This document shows positions 19,320 through 54,960 of a stretch of DNA of 64,000 nt, one piece after another. The stretch is from Blastobasis lacticolella (taxonomy: Eukaryota > Arthropoda > Insecta > Lepidoptera > Blastobasidae): assembly GCA_905147135.1 (NCBI GenBank), contig LR990050.1, forward strand, positions 20,458,001-20,522,000, in the 5' to 3' direction. Each line of letters begins with the position of its first letter. Within the stretch, counting starts at the first letter, position 1. The notes under the pieces were generated by a model. That model was not told the origin of the DNA and ran no database searches. It saw only the letters and a program-made list of their open reading frames with translations. Position numbers and translations under genes: made by a program.

Positions 19320-19716
19320 TGAGGAGTTTTCCAGTAAGTATTGATAGTTGGTTTCTAAAAGCATCAATAGATGGCGCTCCTACAATTTTGGTAAACATTT
19401 TATTATCTGTATGATGGTAGCAGTGATTTCATGCAGCCAACTAAAACTAAACTCAAAAATAAAAATAACTGTTTAAGATTTCACGAAGTGTAAAAAGAAA
19501 TATTTATAGAAGTTGGCACTATGTTCCATTATTATTAAAACCTCTAAAATGGTTGAAAACTATTGATAAATACAATATTATCCAATACAACGTACCGAAT
19601 GTTTATATCCTGTTTGCTAAGAACCTATTTCAAGCGATTATCAACTACCAAAATTATCGGAGCGCCATCTAGTGAGTGGTTAGGAATGCTTTAGACACCT
19701 ATTGGAAAACTCCTCA
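19320..19716. mobile_element. MITE copy 2 (397 bp), same family and orientation
   Basis: About 90% similar to the copy at 18850-19267 by eye, with ends TGAGGAGTTTTCCAGTAAGT and CCTATTGGAAAACTCCTCA. It lacks about 20 bases near 19460. Part of a third, inverted terminus follows at 19721-19772. Confidence 0.8.
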
Positions 19717-19720
19717 TTGA

Positions 19721-19772
19721 ATTGATGCTTTTTGAAACAAACTGACCGACAACCTAATGGAAAACTGCTCAT
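19721..19772. repeat. Isolated terminus of the same MITE family, inverted
   Basis: TTGATGCTTTTTGAAACAAA through CTAATGGAAAACTGCTCA is the reverse complement of the left end of the two neighbouring copies, without a body. Confidence 0.65.
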
Positions 19773-19774
19773 TG

Positions 19775-20064
19775 AATAAAATGTTAGAAACATATACTTT
19801 AATTTGTTTTTAAAATATTCACTTTAACACTAAAATGTTAAAATTGATCTTTTTCATAGCATATTTTCAGTTTTTTTTTGTTTTTTATTATTTTGAGTGC
19901 ATCATATTGTGTATTCTGCAATGTTTAATTTATTTATAAAACTAGGTTAAATGAATAACTAAAAAGTATGTAAATTATGTCCCCCATGAAGTTCGAATAT
20001 AACCTACTTCATGTCGTCCAAAATCGTCCATTTCAGTCAACTAATTTTTAAATAACACGTACCC
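19775..20064. other. No gene recognised
   Basis: AT-rich DNA between the MITE cluster and the hAT relic. Confidence 0.4.
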
Positions 20065-20491
20065 GGATAGATGGATCGGGCAGCTAGGGCTTTGGAAGAA
20101 CATTGTTTCTGCTGCGACTGATGGTGCACCGTCTATGGTTGGTCGTCATCGTGGTTTTATAGCTCACTTAAAGCGACAACTGCCTGATGTACTGGTCATT
20201 CACTGCGTGATTCACAGGCAGCATTTAGTAGCAAAAAAGCTGAGTCCTAGATTGCATAAGTCTTTACAATATGTAATAAATGCTATCAACAAAATTCGAA
20301 GCAATTCTTTGAACTCTCGATTATTTGCTCAGCTATGTGAGGAAAACGACGAAGTCTTTACTCGATTACTTCTGCACACTGAAGTTCTCTGGCTATCAAG
20401 AGGCTCTTGCTTAGAAAGATTTGCAGCCATTTTTGAATCTGTGTTGGAGTTTTTACAAGAAAAAGATCCGAATTTGAAAGAAAATCTGCAC
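20065..20491 (+). pseudogene. hAT transposase relic, N-terminal half
   Basis: The plus frame has WKNIVSAATDGAPSMVGRHR, the first catalytic Asp block of hAT transposases (TDGAPSM), then CVIHRQHLVAKKL and VLWLSRGSCLERF, ending FLQEKDPNLKENLHN. The style matches the ZBED5/SCAND3-like hAT lineage. The coding sense stops at the inverted-repeat element at 20496 and resumes at 24484 in the same sense. No BED zinc finger is seen upstream, so the 5' part is lost or beyond recognition. Confidence 0.8.
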
Positions 20492-20495
20492 AATT
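20492..20495. repeat. Target duplication AATT, left copy
   Basis: AATT here and at 24480-24483 flank the 4-kb inverted-repeat element. Reading across a single AATT joins ...LHN to CKTDIYYLTDIF in frame in the hAT relic. Confidence 0.65.
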
Positions 20496-20732
20496 GGACG
20501 TTGTTCTGCATAAAAGATCCAACCCACAAGAGGTGAGTTTCGAGAAAATGAAGTTTTTAGTTAATTGATGTAGACTTTTTGTTGTGCAGGCTCTATGAAA
20601 AAACTATTTATACAGTATTATAGTATATACATAACTCTACAATATAATAATTTTTTTGTATTATTTTGATTGTAAATGATTATATTTTTTCATGATTTTA
20701 TTGGATGGATCTTTTAAGCAAAATTGTAAAAT

Positions 20733-21098
20733 TAAGAAATGTGGCTTGGATATTTTTAAACTATACTTTTCTATTGTTTTATTAAGTTAAAAAATGAAAT
20801 AAAAATGAAAGTTCCAGTTCCAGGATAAAAGGAAATTCAATAAATATTGAAATATCGTCTTTATTGCTTACACTTAGGCTCATGTTACCATTATTAATGT
20901 AAAAATTTGAGTAGAAACAAACATAGTTGATGATGTTTGTTTCAAACTAAACTCGCGTTCTTTACACATATTAAAACAGAGCGTTTAGCTATATCCGAGC
21001 TAAAAATGTACCTACTAAAACAAATCACAAGCGTGGCGACGACAAAGCACGACCCCTGGCCCTGGCCATATAGGACTCGATAATCCTGAATTCCGGAA
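20733..21098. repeat. 366-bp tandem duplication, copy 1
   Basis: Repeated immediately at 21099-21464 with a single visible mismatch (GATGATG versus GATGAAG near 20941 and 21300). A recent local duplication, or an assembly artefact. Confidence 0.9.
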
Positions 21099-21464
21099 TA
21101 AGAAATGTGGCTTGGATATTTTTAAACTATACTTTTCTATTGTTTTATTAAGTTAAAAAATGAAATAAAAATGAAAGTTCCAGTTCCAGGATAAAAGGAA
21201 ATTCAATAAATATTGAAATATCGTCTTTATTGCTTACACTTAGGCTCATGTTACCATTATTAATGTAAAAATTTGAGTAGAAACAAACATAGTTGATGAA
21301 GTTTGTTTCAAACTAAACTCGCGTTCTTTACACATATTAAAACAGAGCGTTTAGCTATATCCGAGCTAAAAATGTACCTACTAAAACAAATCACAAGCGT
21401 GGCGACGACAAAGCACGACCCCTGGCCCTGGCCATATAGGACTCGATAATCCTGAATTCCGGAA
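21099..21464. repeat. 366-bp tandem duplication, copy 2
   Basis: Second copy, running straight into the LINE coding region at its right end (GAATTCCGGAA, then ATTGGC). Confidence 0.9.
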
Positions 21465-22261
21465 ATTGGCTTTACTTCCGGAAGGGCGACCAACTGTCCC
21501 TAGGTGGTGTTGGGTTCCTCGTCCACCAATCCCTCGTGAACAACATCGTCAAGATCGAGAGTGTGTCGTCTAGGGTAGCGTACCTTATACTCAGAATTAC
21601 CAAGCCATATTTGTTAAGGTCATACAGGTCTACGCACCGACTTCGACTCATTCCGACGATGAAATGGAGGCTATGTATGAGGACATTTCTACAGACATCC
21701 ATGCCTCCAAGACACATTACACCGTTGTCATGGGGGATTTCAACGCGAAACTGAGAAACGAAGTGGAGACGAGTAGAGAGATCTGTTGATTGGACAGAGC
21801 TAGATTACGAGACTGAAAACGTATGACGGCAGAGTTGTTTCGACCAAGTCCGAGGTTTTGAGGGAAGTCGAGAGGTTCTAGGACAGATATACACGACAAC
21901 ACGGGCACCTGTTACCAATATAGCAAAAGAACCCAGATGCAAGTTAACACGACACTACACCGAAGCTATCCCAGACATCAACCTGTACGAGATTAGTATG
22001 GCTCTTAAACAGCTTAAGAACAACAAGGCGCCTGGTGATGATGGAATTACGGCTGAGCTTCGGAAACTTGTCAATTCCGTCATTCTCAAAGGTAAAACGC
22101 CAGAAGCATGGCACAGAAGCATAGTGACATTGTTTTTCAAGAAAGGTGATAAGGCTTTCTTGAAGAACTTCATACCAATATCGCTGCTGACCCATGTGTA
22201 TAAGTTGTTCTCGACAGTTATTACAAATCGTCTCGCACGCAGGTATGATAACTTCCAGCCT

Positions 22262-22620
22262 TTTTTTTATGTCATACAGTAGGCAAACAGGCAAGCGGGC
22301 CACCTGCTGGAAAGTGGTCACCACTACCTATAGACATTAGCAACAATAAGGCTATCGCCAATGCGTTCCCCACCTCTATAACACGTTTCTTTGGTAGCAA
22401 AAAGACAAATGCCTCTCCACTGCCAAAGCCTCGGTTCCCAAAATCCCCACCCCATGGAGCACTGGAAACCTTACTCACCGGCAGAAACACAATACTATTT
22501 AAAAGGGTATTGTTTGTCTGCGGTATTCTGTAAGGTGGAGGTACTTCCCCAGTCGGGTGGCTCCAACTCGAACGGGATACCCCGCTATGCCCTACCTCTC
22601 TTAAAGGCTACCTCCCGAAC
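22262..22620 (-). mobile_element. Inverted LINE 3' tail inside RTE LINE
   Basis: Begins with a T-run (poly-A on the minus strand), then GGCAAACAGGCAAGCGGGCC, the inverse of the 3' tail seen at 2890-3021. It splits the RTE reverse transcriptase between its fingers and palm motifs. It is almost wholly 3' untranslated sequence. Its inner end carries GGGCATAGCGGGGTATCCCG on the minus strand, also found near 200. Confidence 0.65.
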
Positions 22621-22676
22621 AAGCCAGATTCCGAAAAGGTTTTAGTACCATAGACCACATACATACGCTGCGGTAG

Positions 22677-23108
22677 GTGACCACATACATACAGAAGACC
22701 GAAGAGTATAACCGGCCATTATGCTTGGCGTTTGTGAACTATGAGAAAGCCTTCGATTGGATCGAAACTTGGGCGGTGCTCCAGTCTTTACAGCGGTACC
22801 AAATTGACAATCGATATATCGAAACACTGAAGTGTTTGTACGAAAACGCCACTATGTCAGTTCGTCTCCAGGACAAGACCACAGAGTCTATTCAGCTGCA
22901 GCGAGGTGTTAGACAAGGTGATGTCATATCACAGTTGTTCACCGCTGCACTGGAGGATGCCTTTAGGTTTCTGGACTGGAACGGACTTGGCATCAATATT
23001 AACGGCGAGTACCTAACTCACCTCAGTTTTGCTGACGATATCGTAGTCATGGCTGAAACCTTGGAAGACTTGGGTAAAATGCTCGAAGACCTCTGTAGTA
23101 TATCTTAA
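22677..23108 (+). pseudogene. RTE reverse transcriptase palm fragment
   Basis: The longest open piece of the RTE LINE (143 codons): FVNYEKAFDWIE (motif A), RGVRQGDVIS (motif B) and FADDIVVM (motif C) all retain their key residues. It is only a fragment, cut off from its fingers and thumb by an insertion and stops. Confidence 0.75.
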
Positions 23109-23552
23109 CAAGTAAGTCTTAATTAAATTGAACATGGCCAAGACGAAAACTATGTCGAAAGAGCTATGCTCGGAGTCTCTATGCGCGATCGAATCAGAAA
23201 TGAGGAGGTCCACAAGCGAACCAAGGTCACCGACACAGCTCTAAAGATTACCAGACTGAAATGGCAGTGGGCAGGGCACATTTCTCGAAGAATAGATGGC
23301 CGAAGGGCCAGTAAAGTTTTCTAGTGGCGACCACGTACCCGAAGATGCAGCGTGGGTAGGCCTTCCACAAGGTGGACCGGCGACCTGGTAAGGATCACAG
23401 GTACCAGCTGGATGCGGAAAGCACAAGGCCTTTGTGGAGATCTCTGGGGGAAGCCTATGCCCAGCAGTGGGCGTCTTCTGGCTGATGATGATGACCTATT
23501 TAAATAGAAGATCCAAATGTTACCTACTTATTTATTATACCAGCCGTCTGAT

Positions 23553-23625
23553 CATAGTCAAATACCGACCTCAAGCTTTGAGGTCCCTTTGAGCGTGGGA
23601 GCACAACCGGGACATTGACGGCACT
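23553..23625 (+). repeat. Short dispersed repeat, degenerate copy
   Basis: GAGCACAACCGGGACA shared with 13648-13722 and 52428-52505. Confidence 0.4.
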
Positions 23626-23801
23626 TTATAAAAAGAAATAAAAAAATGACTAACGGTTCTACAGGCACAAATCTCACAATAAAGTTTTTAAAATGGGTTG
23701 TGGAAAATAAAGGAATTTACTCATACAGCCAAAGACAAAAAAATATTATTACCCATGTGGGGGCGTACCATGAGCTCTATTATATCTATAATAAATTTAA
23801 G

Positions 23802-23933
23802 TTAATGATAATAAAAGAGGGGGCTAAACAAGCTTATGTGATACGTATAGCGCTGTCTCGTTCTAAGCAGGGCAATTCTGTTTAGGTCCTGCTATAAAAG
23901 CTCATGATTAGCCCCCTCTTTTATTATTATTAA
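23802..23933. mobile_element. 132-bp hairpin MITE
   Basis: 26-base arms (left TTAATGATAATAAAAGAGGG..., right ending ...CTCTTTTATTATTATTAA) match at 25 of 26 positions. It lies inside the 4-kb inverted-repeat element. The loop region is also partly self-complementary. Confidence 0.75.
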
Positions 23934-23995
23934 CGTTTGCTTTAAAAAAGACTATTTCAATACATTTATTTAACATTTTCATCTGTTAAAGCCAC

Positions 23996-24294
23996 ACCAA
24001 ACAGCTTGGACGTTTCATAACAAAAACTGGGTCCTTTATAATTTGTTGTTCTAAAAAGATCCAAGCTGTTTGGTTGACTTGATGTCATACGTTTGTGTTG
24101 AACCACTTGGATCTTTTTTGCAAAACAGAATCATTGATACATTTTATTAATCTTAGGAGAACCAAGCGACTTGGATCCAACATAGGTTTTTATTTTACTT
24201 AAACTAAATACGCAAGATGGATCCAAGTAACATGGTTACTTTGAATTCATTAAGAATGGTTTATCATAATAGAACTATGTGACTCGGATCTTTT
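23996..24294. repeat. Subterminal array of AACCA...CTTGGATCTTTT motifs
   Basis: Six copies of a 20-22-base motif start at about 23996, 24054 (inverse), 24101, 24160, 24216 (inverse) and 24273, roughly 50-60 bases apart. The best conserved core is CTTGGATCTTTT. A related core (GGTTGGGTCTTTTATG) lies inside the right inverted end at 24451, so the array belongs to that element. Subterminal motif arrays often serve as transposase binding sites; that role here is inferred. Confidence 0.7.
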
Positions 24295-24479
24295 AATCTA
24301 TTTTATAATGCGAATATTGAGTTTTGGTATCCTTGTTGACCTTAAAAAATTATGGTTTTAATAGTCGGATAATTTCCATACTTATTGGATAGATGTAAAT
24401 GTCAAATTAGAGTGTTTCTACGTAAATAACTCAATTTCACCCAAGTTGTGGGTTGGGTCTTTTATGCATAACAACGTCC

Positions 24480-24483
24480 AATT
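24480..24483. repeat. Target duplication AATT, right copy
   Basis: Partner of 20492-20495. Confidence 0.65.
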
Positions 24484-25154
24484 GTAAAACAGATATTTAT
24501 TACTTGACTGATATATTTGGAATGTTCAACAAAGTTACTTTGCAACTGCAGGGTCATGATCTTAACTTGATTAAAACAAAATCAATAATATCGGCCTTCG
24601 TGGGTAAACTAATCCTTTATAAACTAAATTTAGGCAGAAAAGAATATTCGCAGTTTTCGCATTTGTCAAAATTACCAAAAATGCTTCAAGATGATGACAT
24701 TTTATTATATGTCACTTACTTGGACGCATTACACAAGGATTTTACGGAGAGGTTTGAGGATCTTTTAAATTTACAAATTCCTCAATGGATAATAAATGCG
24801 TACAATACCACAGCCATAGAAGAAGCCAATGTGATAATGCAAGAAGAGTTGATTACCATCAGCACAGACGAAGAGCTTAAGCAGAAGTTCAACCAAGGTT
24901 ATCAGAAGTTCTGATTGCAACGCAACATTGAAACACAGTATCCTACATTGTGGAACATTGCTGAAATATACCTTATCGCTTTTCCATCATCATACCTAGT
25001 TGAAGAAAGCTTCAGTGTGGTAACAAACATTTTGACGAAACAAAGAAACCGTTTGAAAATCAACGAACGTGGAGATTTAAGGCTGCAACTCACCAATATT
25101 GAACCGGATGTAGCTAGATTGCTAGATAGTCACCAGGTTCATCCATCACACTGA
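24484..25154 (+). pseudogene. hAT transposase relic, C-terminal half
   Basis: Continues the frame of 20065-20491: KTDIYYLTDIFGMFNKVTLQ, then INLIKTK-like and RKEYSQFSHLSKLP blocks, a single in-frame TGA at 24912-24914, then YPTLWNIAEIYLIAFPSSYL and EESFSVVTNILTKQRNRL. The last is the hAT dimerisation domain, ending at a stop at 25152-25154. Apart from that one stop the frame is open, so decay is modest. Confidence 0.85.
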
Positions 25155-25443
25155 ATGTTTTATTTTCTCTTTGCGAATTAATACTTTTTTTAAATACAAT
25201 TTCCTACCTACTTAAGATTCTTTAAGTACTTAATTTGTAATAAGTACCTACTTAAAGAATCGTTATAAAAAAGTAATCATTATAAATTAAACTTGATATT
25301 TACTGAATTGTATGTCTTTTTATTTTGTTAAATTTTGATGAGAAAATGAAGTCAACTTTACTCACTTAACCAAGTGCAAAGTTTTCCAATTGGTACCTTA
25401 GTACCTAGGTATTTTGTATCAATAGGAAAAATCTAAAAATAGG

Positions 25444-25582
25444 CCCCCTTATTTATAATAGTCTGCTAACTTAAAGCATTGCTAATTCTCACTCTGTCTT
25501 CTTCTATTGACCTAAGACAGAATGAAAAATAACATTCTGTAGCAGCTGTTTTAAGTTAGCGGACCACTATGAATAAGGGGGT
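25444..25582. mobile_element. 139-bp hairpin MITE
   Basis: The left arm CCCCCTTATTTATAATAGTC... and right arm ...GACCACTATGAATAAGGGGG pair over about 32 bases with a few mismatches. The centre is also partly inverted (CTGTCTT...AAGACAG). It ends 6 bases before the TTAA of the next element. Confidence 0.75.
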
Positions 25583-25592
25583 TGATCTTTAA

Positions 25593-26875
25593 CCTCGTAA
25601 GTCCCGACTGTTTAGAATAGTTTTAAGTGTAGAGACCTAATGGATTATATTTAGTACATAATCAAAATAGTGAGTCAGACCGACAAATTTTTTTTCATAT
25701 TTTATTGGTTTTTTATACAATACCAAGTATTATGTATTTTTTTATGTATGTGTGTTGCATTTATAACCAATTTATGAAGACGGTATTGGAAATTATTTTG
25801 TACTTTTTTTAGTACATTAGGACGTAATGTGATCTAACAAATAAAAAAAATTATAGTTTTTTTTCCTTAATACCTTTATTTTCGAATCAATTTTCCACAT
25901 TTGACGGAACAATGTTTTATTAATCTAGGTAAAGTTACCATTTTGCTAAATTGGTTGAAAATCTTATTAATGTCGCTCACTAAAATAGTATTGAATTGGA
26001 TAATTATTATAAATTGCTTATGTTAAATTTAAGCACTTTCCTGTTCTTTGTATGTAAGTTCGGTTACTCATCATCATCATCGTCCTAGCGCTTATCCCGG
26101 CCTCTGCCAGGGTCCGCTTTCCTACTCATTCTCCTCCACTTCGCCAACATCGCGCCATAGGTCGTCGTTGACATTATACCCTAGTGTTTTAATTCATGAT
26201 CTGATTCATTTGACGACGTAGTGGATTAATCTATTACAATTTGTCGATTTGTAGCATAAGTATCTTATGATATGTAATCTTCGAAAACAGAATATTTTAG
26301 TAGTATCCAAGTTCACTGAGAATTTAAAAGAAAATAGATTATTTATTTATTATGAGCTCAAGACCTAACGTACTATTTAAAGTACAAATGTTGAGGATAT
26401 ATTAATGTAACAGAAGCCTAACATACTAAATAAAGAACAAATTATTTCAAAAGCATGTCAGATAATTTCCATGTGAATTTCAATGAAACATTTCTTTTAA
26501 TTACATTCTTTATATATTCAACTAAATATTACTAATAAATAAAAGAGTAAAAATTTGAAGATTATATTCATTTCATGAAATTAGCTTAACACGTCTTTCT
26601 TGTCCACCCTCTCGCCCGGCCATTTTGGAAAAAATTTACACTGACAGTGACAACTGACATCACGTTTTGATGATGACACGACTGGTCATAGACCATAGAA
26701 GCAAATTGCTTCTACAGAGCTGTCATTAGAAAATGGGTAGCCCTAAAATGGGTAAATTAATATTTTGTACTATTTTTAGTACGTTAGGCAGTTACGCTTG
26801 CTTTTCTTTAAAAAGCTTAGGTCTGAACCTCTTGTAACATTTTGTACTAAATATAGTACGCCAGGACTTACGAGG
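25593..26875. mobile_element. piggyBac-like non-autonomous element (1283 bp)
   Basis: TTAA at 25589-25592 and 26876-26879 flank perfect 12-base inverted ends CCTCGTAAGTCC / GGACTTACGAGG. TTAA targets and short CC-starting ends fit the piggyBac group, though Kolobok also uses TTAA. The interior has no transposase but repeats short palindromic motifs (TAGTACATTAGGACGTA, TAGTACGTTAGGC, GTACTAAATATAGTAC), probably subterminal sites. Confidence 0.7.
26068..26150 (-). mobile_element. RTE LINE 3' tail fragment
   Basis: CATCATCATCATCGTCCTAG then CTTATCCCGGCCTCTGCCAG matches the tail at 12811-12880 on the same strand. It is inserted within the piggyBac-like element. Confidence 0.65.
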
Positions 26876-27075
26876 TTAAAGTAGGTAACTTGGCCATGGG
26901 GGTCTGAGGTAACAGTTCATTTTGGAAAAGGGGTCACTTGTCTAAAATAGTTTGGGGATCCCTGAGCTCGCGCTCTTCACTTTCTGACAGGCTCGTTCCT
27001 ATGAGTGAAAAAACGGGATAGCAAGATTCATGGTCATTGTAGAGTAAGCGAACAAGGAATATTTGTGATTTGTGT

Positions 27076-27673
27076 CTATACCTTGTCTAAAATAGGATGA
27101 TAATTTTGACAGCTCACAAATTGTTGGTCTTTGGCGCACGCCTATGAAGTTTCGTGTTTTTTTTTCGGTAAAATGTACTACGGAAAATGTCGTACTTCAT
27201 AGACAGGCCCCGCCCATTTAGTGAAGTGTCACGAATAACGAATAACAAGAGACAATCGAAAATCGGTATTGATATAATATAATCGAGTATTAAAAATTAA
27301 TATTTAGGTAACCTTATTATTTTTTGTAACTAAACTCTTATTCCTTGTTTGGATTTCACCCTAAGAGACCTATTACAACAACGAATTCGAGTCGCGCGTA
27401 TTCTACGTAATAGGATGACTGACCGAATAGTGATACGCACGGGTCGAAATCGTCGTTGTGGAAGGGTTTTTAATGTCGTATTAATAAATTATTATTTCAA
27501 AAGAAAATAAATAGTTTATTTTGTATAACATGTACTGAATACCCATGCAACTATCGATTCCAAGTTCTATGAGAATGATAATCGATAATCGAATAGATTC
27601 ATTAACGATTTTACATTACCCCATCCCTACTGTGAATTGTCAAAATTATCATCCTATTTTAGACAAGGTATAG
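27076..27673. mobile_element. 598-bp element with perfect 36-bp inverted ends
   Basis: 27076-27111 (starting CTATACCTTGTCTAAAATAG) and 27638-27673 are exact reverse complements over 36 bases. Weaker pairing continues inward (TGACAGCTCACAA against TGACAATTCACAG). It has no coding capacity. It ends 401 bases before the phosphatase start codon, so it may affect that promoter. Confidence 0.8.
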
Positions 27674-28074
27674 TCTGTTATGTCTGTGCCATCATTCTCG
27701 AAACTTCACGTGGAGTTTGGGCCAACATGTGGAGCTCTTTATATTTAGCTGGTGCCTTAAAATTAGGATAGATGGCGTTGCCTTCTAAATGACGGCCACT
27801 TTTTGCAGTGTTGACAAATGGCAACAAACAAAAGCAAATGGCATGATGGCAACACTGATGGAAAGAAAGAAAGGAAGTGGCGCACGCGCAACGCAAGAGC
27901 ATACGTTACGTGCCTTTTTGTGTTTATTTATTGTTAAAACGTTAGAAGCAAATGCTATAAAATGTGATGATACGAGAGTCGAACGTATGGAACAAATGAA
28001 ACATGGTTTCATCATGTGGAACGATCTTGCGTGAAGAGAAAGTGTCGCGTGAAATCGGCAAGTCGCCTTCAGTG
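27674..28074 (+). promoter_or_regulatory. Probable promoter and 5' leader of the phosphatase
   Basis: The region directly upstream of exon 1. An upstream in-frame ATG at 28003 exists but would place 24 polar residues before the signal peptide, so the start at 28075 is preferred. No TATA box is convincing. The transcription start cannot be placed. Confidence 0.4.
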
Positions 28075-53920
<25,846 letters not shown>

Positions 53921-54760
53921 CCCGCCCCGCCCTGCCCCGCCAGCCCCGCTCCGCCCGCCGGCGCCAAAGCAGCTCTCCGCCGGGACCCTCTTTGCATCGA
54001 CTATTTAACATTTTTTCAACACAATCGACGTTGCGGATGATGAACTGAGTTCGTTTGTCTTGCGATTGGCCTGCGATTGTTGTCAGACGTTTACATAGGT
54101 TGAAATGTATGTGTCGAGAGCATAGCCTCCTTCGTCAGACAAAGGAGGCTACGATCGAGAGGGCTCGCTCCCCCGGTAGAAGCCCGGTAGAGAAGTAAAG
54201 TACCTTGAGATATTCAAATCCGATTGTTAAGTGTAGTTACTTCGTTAATTGTAGCCAAACAAATTTTGTTAGATAGACGAACTCATTTCATGTATATTTC
54301 CTAACATCTGTGCCACGGATCTCTGCGATGAAATACCTAGTTTTTGTATATTAATAATTTTAGGTGCTCATTTAGATACCGTATGTATGGTCGATTCAAG
54401 TCTATTGGGATGATAAACCCCCGCCGCCCGCGCGCCCTCGCCCGCCCTATCATAGCTATTTTACTTTGACAAGTATTTCTGTGCACAAAAATACCAACTT
54501 CAAAAAATTCTTACCTACAGTGTGCAAACCTATATTTTTTGTGATCAATTAATTATTTTCCTTTTACTTTTATCGCCTTAATCTCTTACTCACTCAACTA
54601 TTTAATCAAACATCGTGTTAAAACATAATTTTTTATCTTTGTTTCTTGAATATTGCTGCTTTACAAAGGTAATATGATAAAACCCCGTTTAACATAGTAC
54701 CTATTGCTTAAATATTTTTGGATGACATGATAATCAATTATTAATCTATAAAATGTGAAA
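53921..54760 (+). other. Probable 3' untranslated region of Ptp10D
   Basis: Starts GC-rich and turns AT-rich. A stem (TAGCCTCCTT / AAGGAGGCTA) lies at 54123-54151. No canonical AATAAA is seen before about 55140, so the end of the transcript is not placed. Confidence 0.45.
54123..54151 (+). promoter_or_regulatory. Stem-loop in putative 3' UTR
   Basis: A 10-bp perfect stem with a 9-base loop, about 200 bases after the stop. Role unknown. Confidence 0.5.
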
Positions 54761-54769
54761 TGATCGGGC

Positions 54770-54960
54770 GCTGGGAAGCCACGGTGTTTCCTTTCGACAA
54801 CGACATCGGATCGTTCAAGAGATGTATTAGAGGTTTCTTTAGAGTCGCTATCTCCAATTGAACGCCTCCATTTTGATCCCATCCTGTGGAATGACGTCAC
54901 AGAATTCGTACTGCCGACCTCAATATCAGTCAGAATGAACGAAATGAATGCCATTGGGGA
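54770..54960 (+). mobile_element. LINE C-terminal fragment and 3' repeat
   Basis: ATVFPFDNDIGSFKRCIRGF at 54780-54845 is the reverse-transcriptase end of the family seen at 2590-3021. The unoccupied TGACGTCA-bearing repeat follows (54878-54940). Confidence 0.65.

Larger units (their letters stand above)
21465..23490 (+). mobile_element. RTE-type LINE, broken and interrupted
   Basis: Endonuclease remnants lie at 21490-21780, with a VYAPTSTHSDDEMEAMYEDI frame and VVMGDFNAKL, the catalytic DFNA block. Reverse-transcriptase blocks follow: NNKAPGDDGITAE and AFLKNFIPISLLTHVYKLFS (21990-22260); then, after an inverted LINE tail at 22262-22620, FVNYEKAFDWIE, LQRGVRQGDVIS and LSFADDIVVMAE (22677-23108); then the basic C-terminus with MLGVSMRDRIRNEEV, WQWAGHISRR and SSGR near 23480. 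Gaps, frameshifts and stops make it inactive, though the FADD box itself survives. Confidence 0.8.
20496..24479. mobile_element. 4-kb inverted-repeat DNA element, type unknown
   Basis: The ends at 20496-20529 (starting GGACGTTGTTCTGCATAAAA) and 24446-24479 are reverse complements over 34 bases with two mismatches, and weaker pairing continues inward. The AATT flanks and clean restoration of the hAT frame show that this whole block arrived as an insertion. Inside are a 366-bp tandem duplication, an RTE LINE, a hairpin and a cluster of about seven motifs related to AACCAAACAGCTTGGATCTT near the right end. No transposase frame is recognisable, so the copy is non-autonomous. Four-base targets occur in several DNA transposon superfamilies, and I cannot assign one. 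Confidence 0.75.

Noticed and set aside
28003..28074. Earlier in-frame start for Ptp10D
   Set aside because: It would put 24 polar, charged residues before the hydrophobic core, which is unlike a signal peptide.
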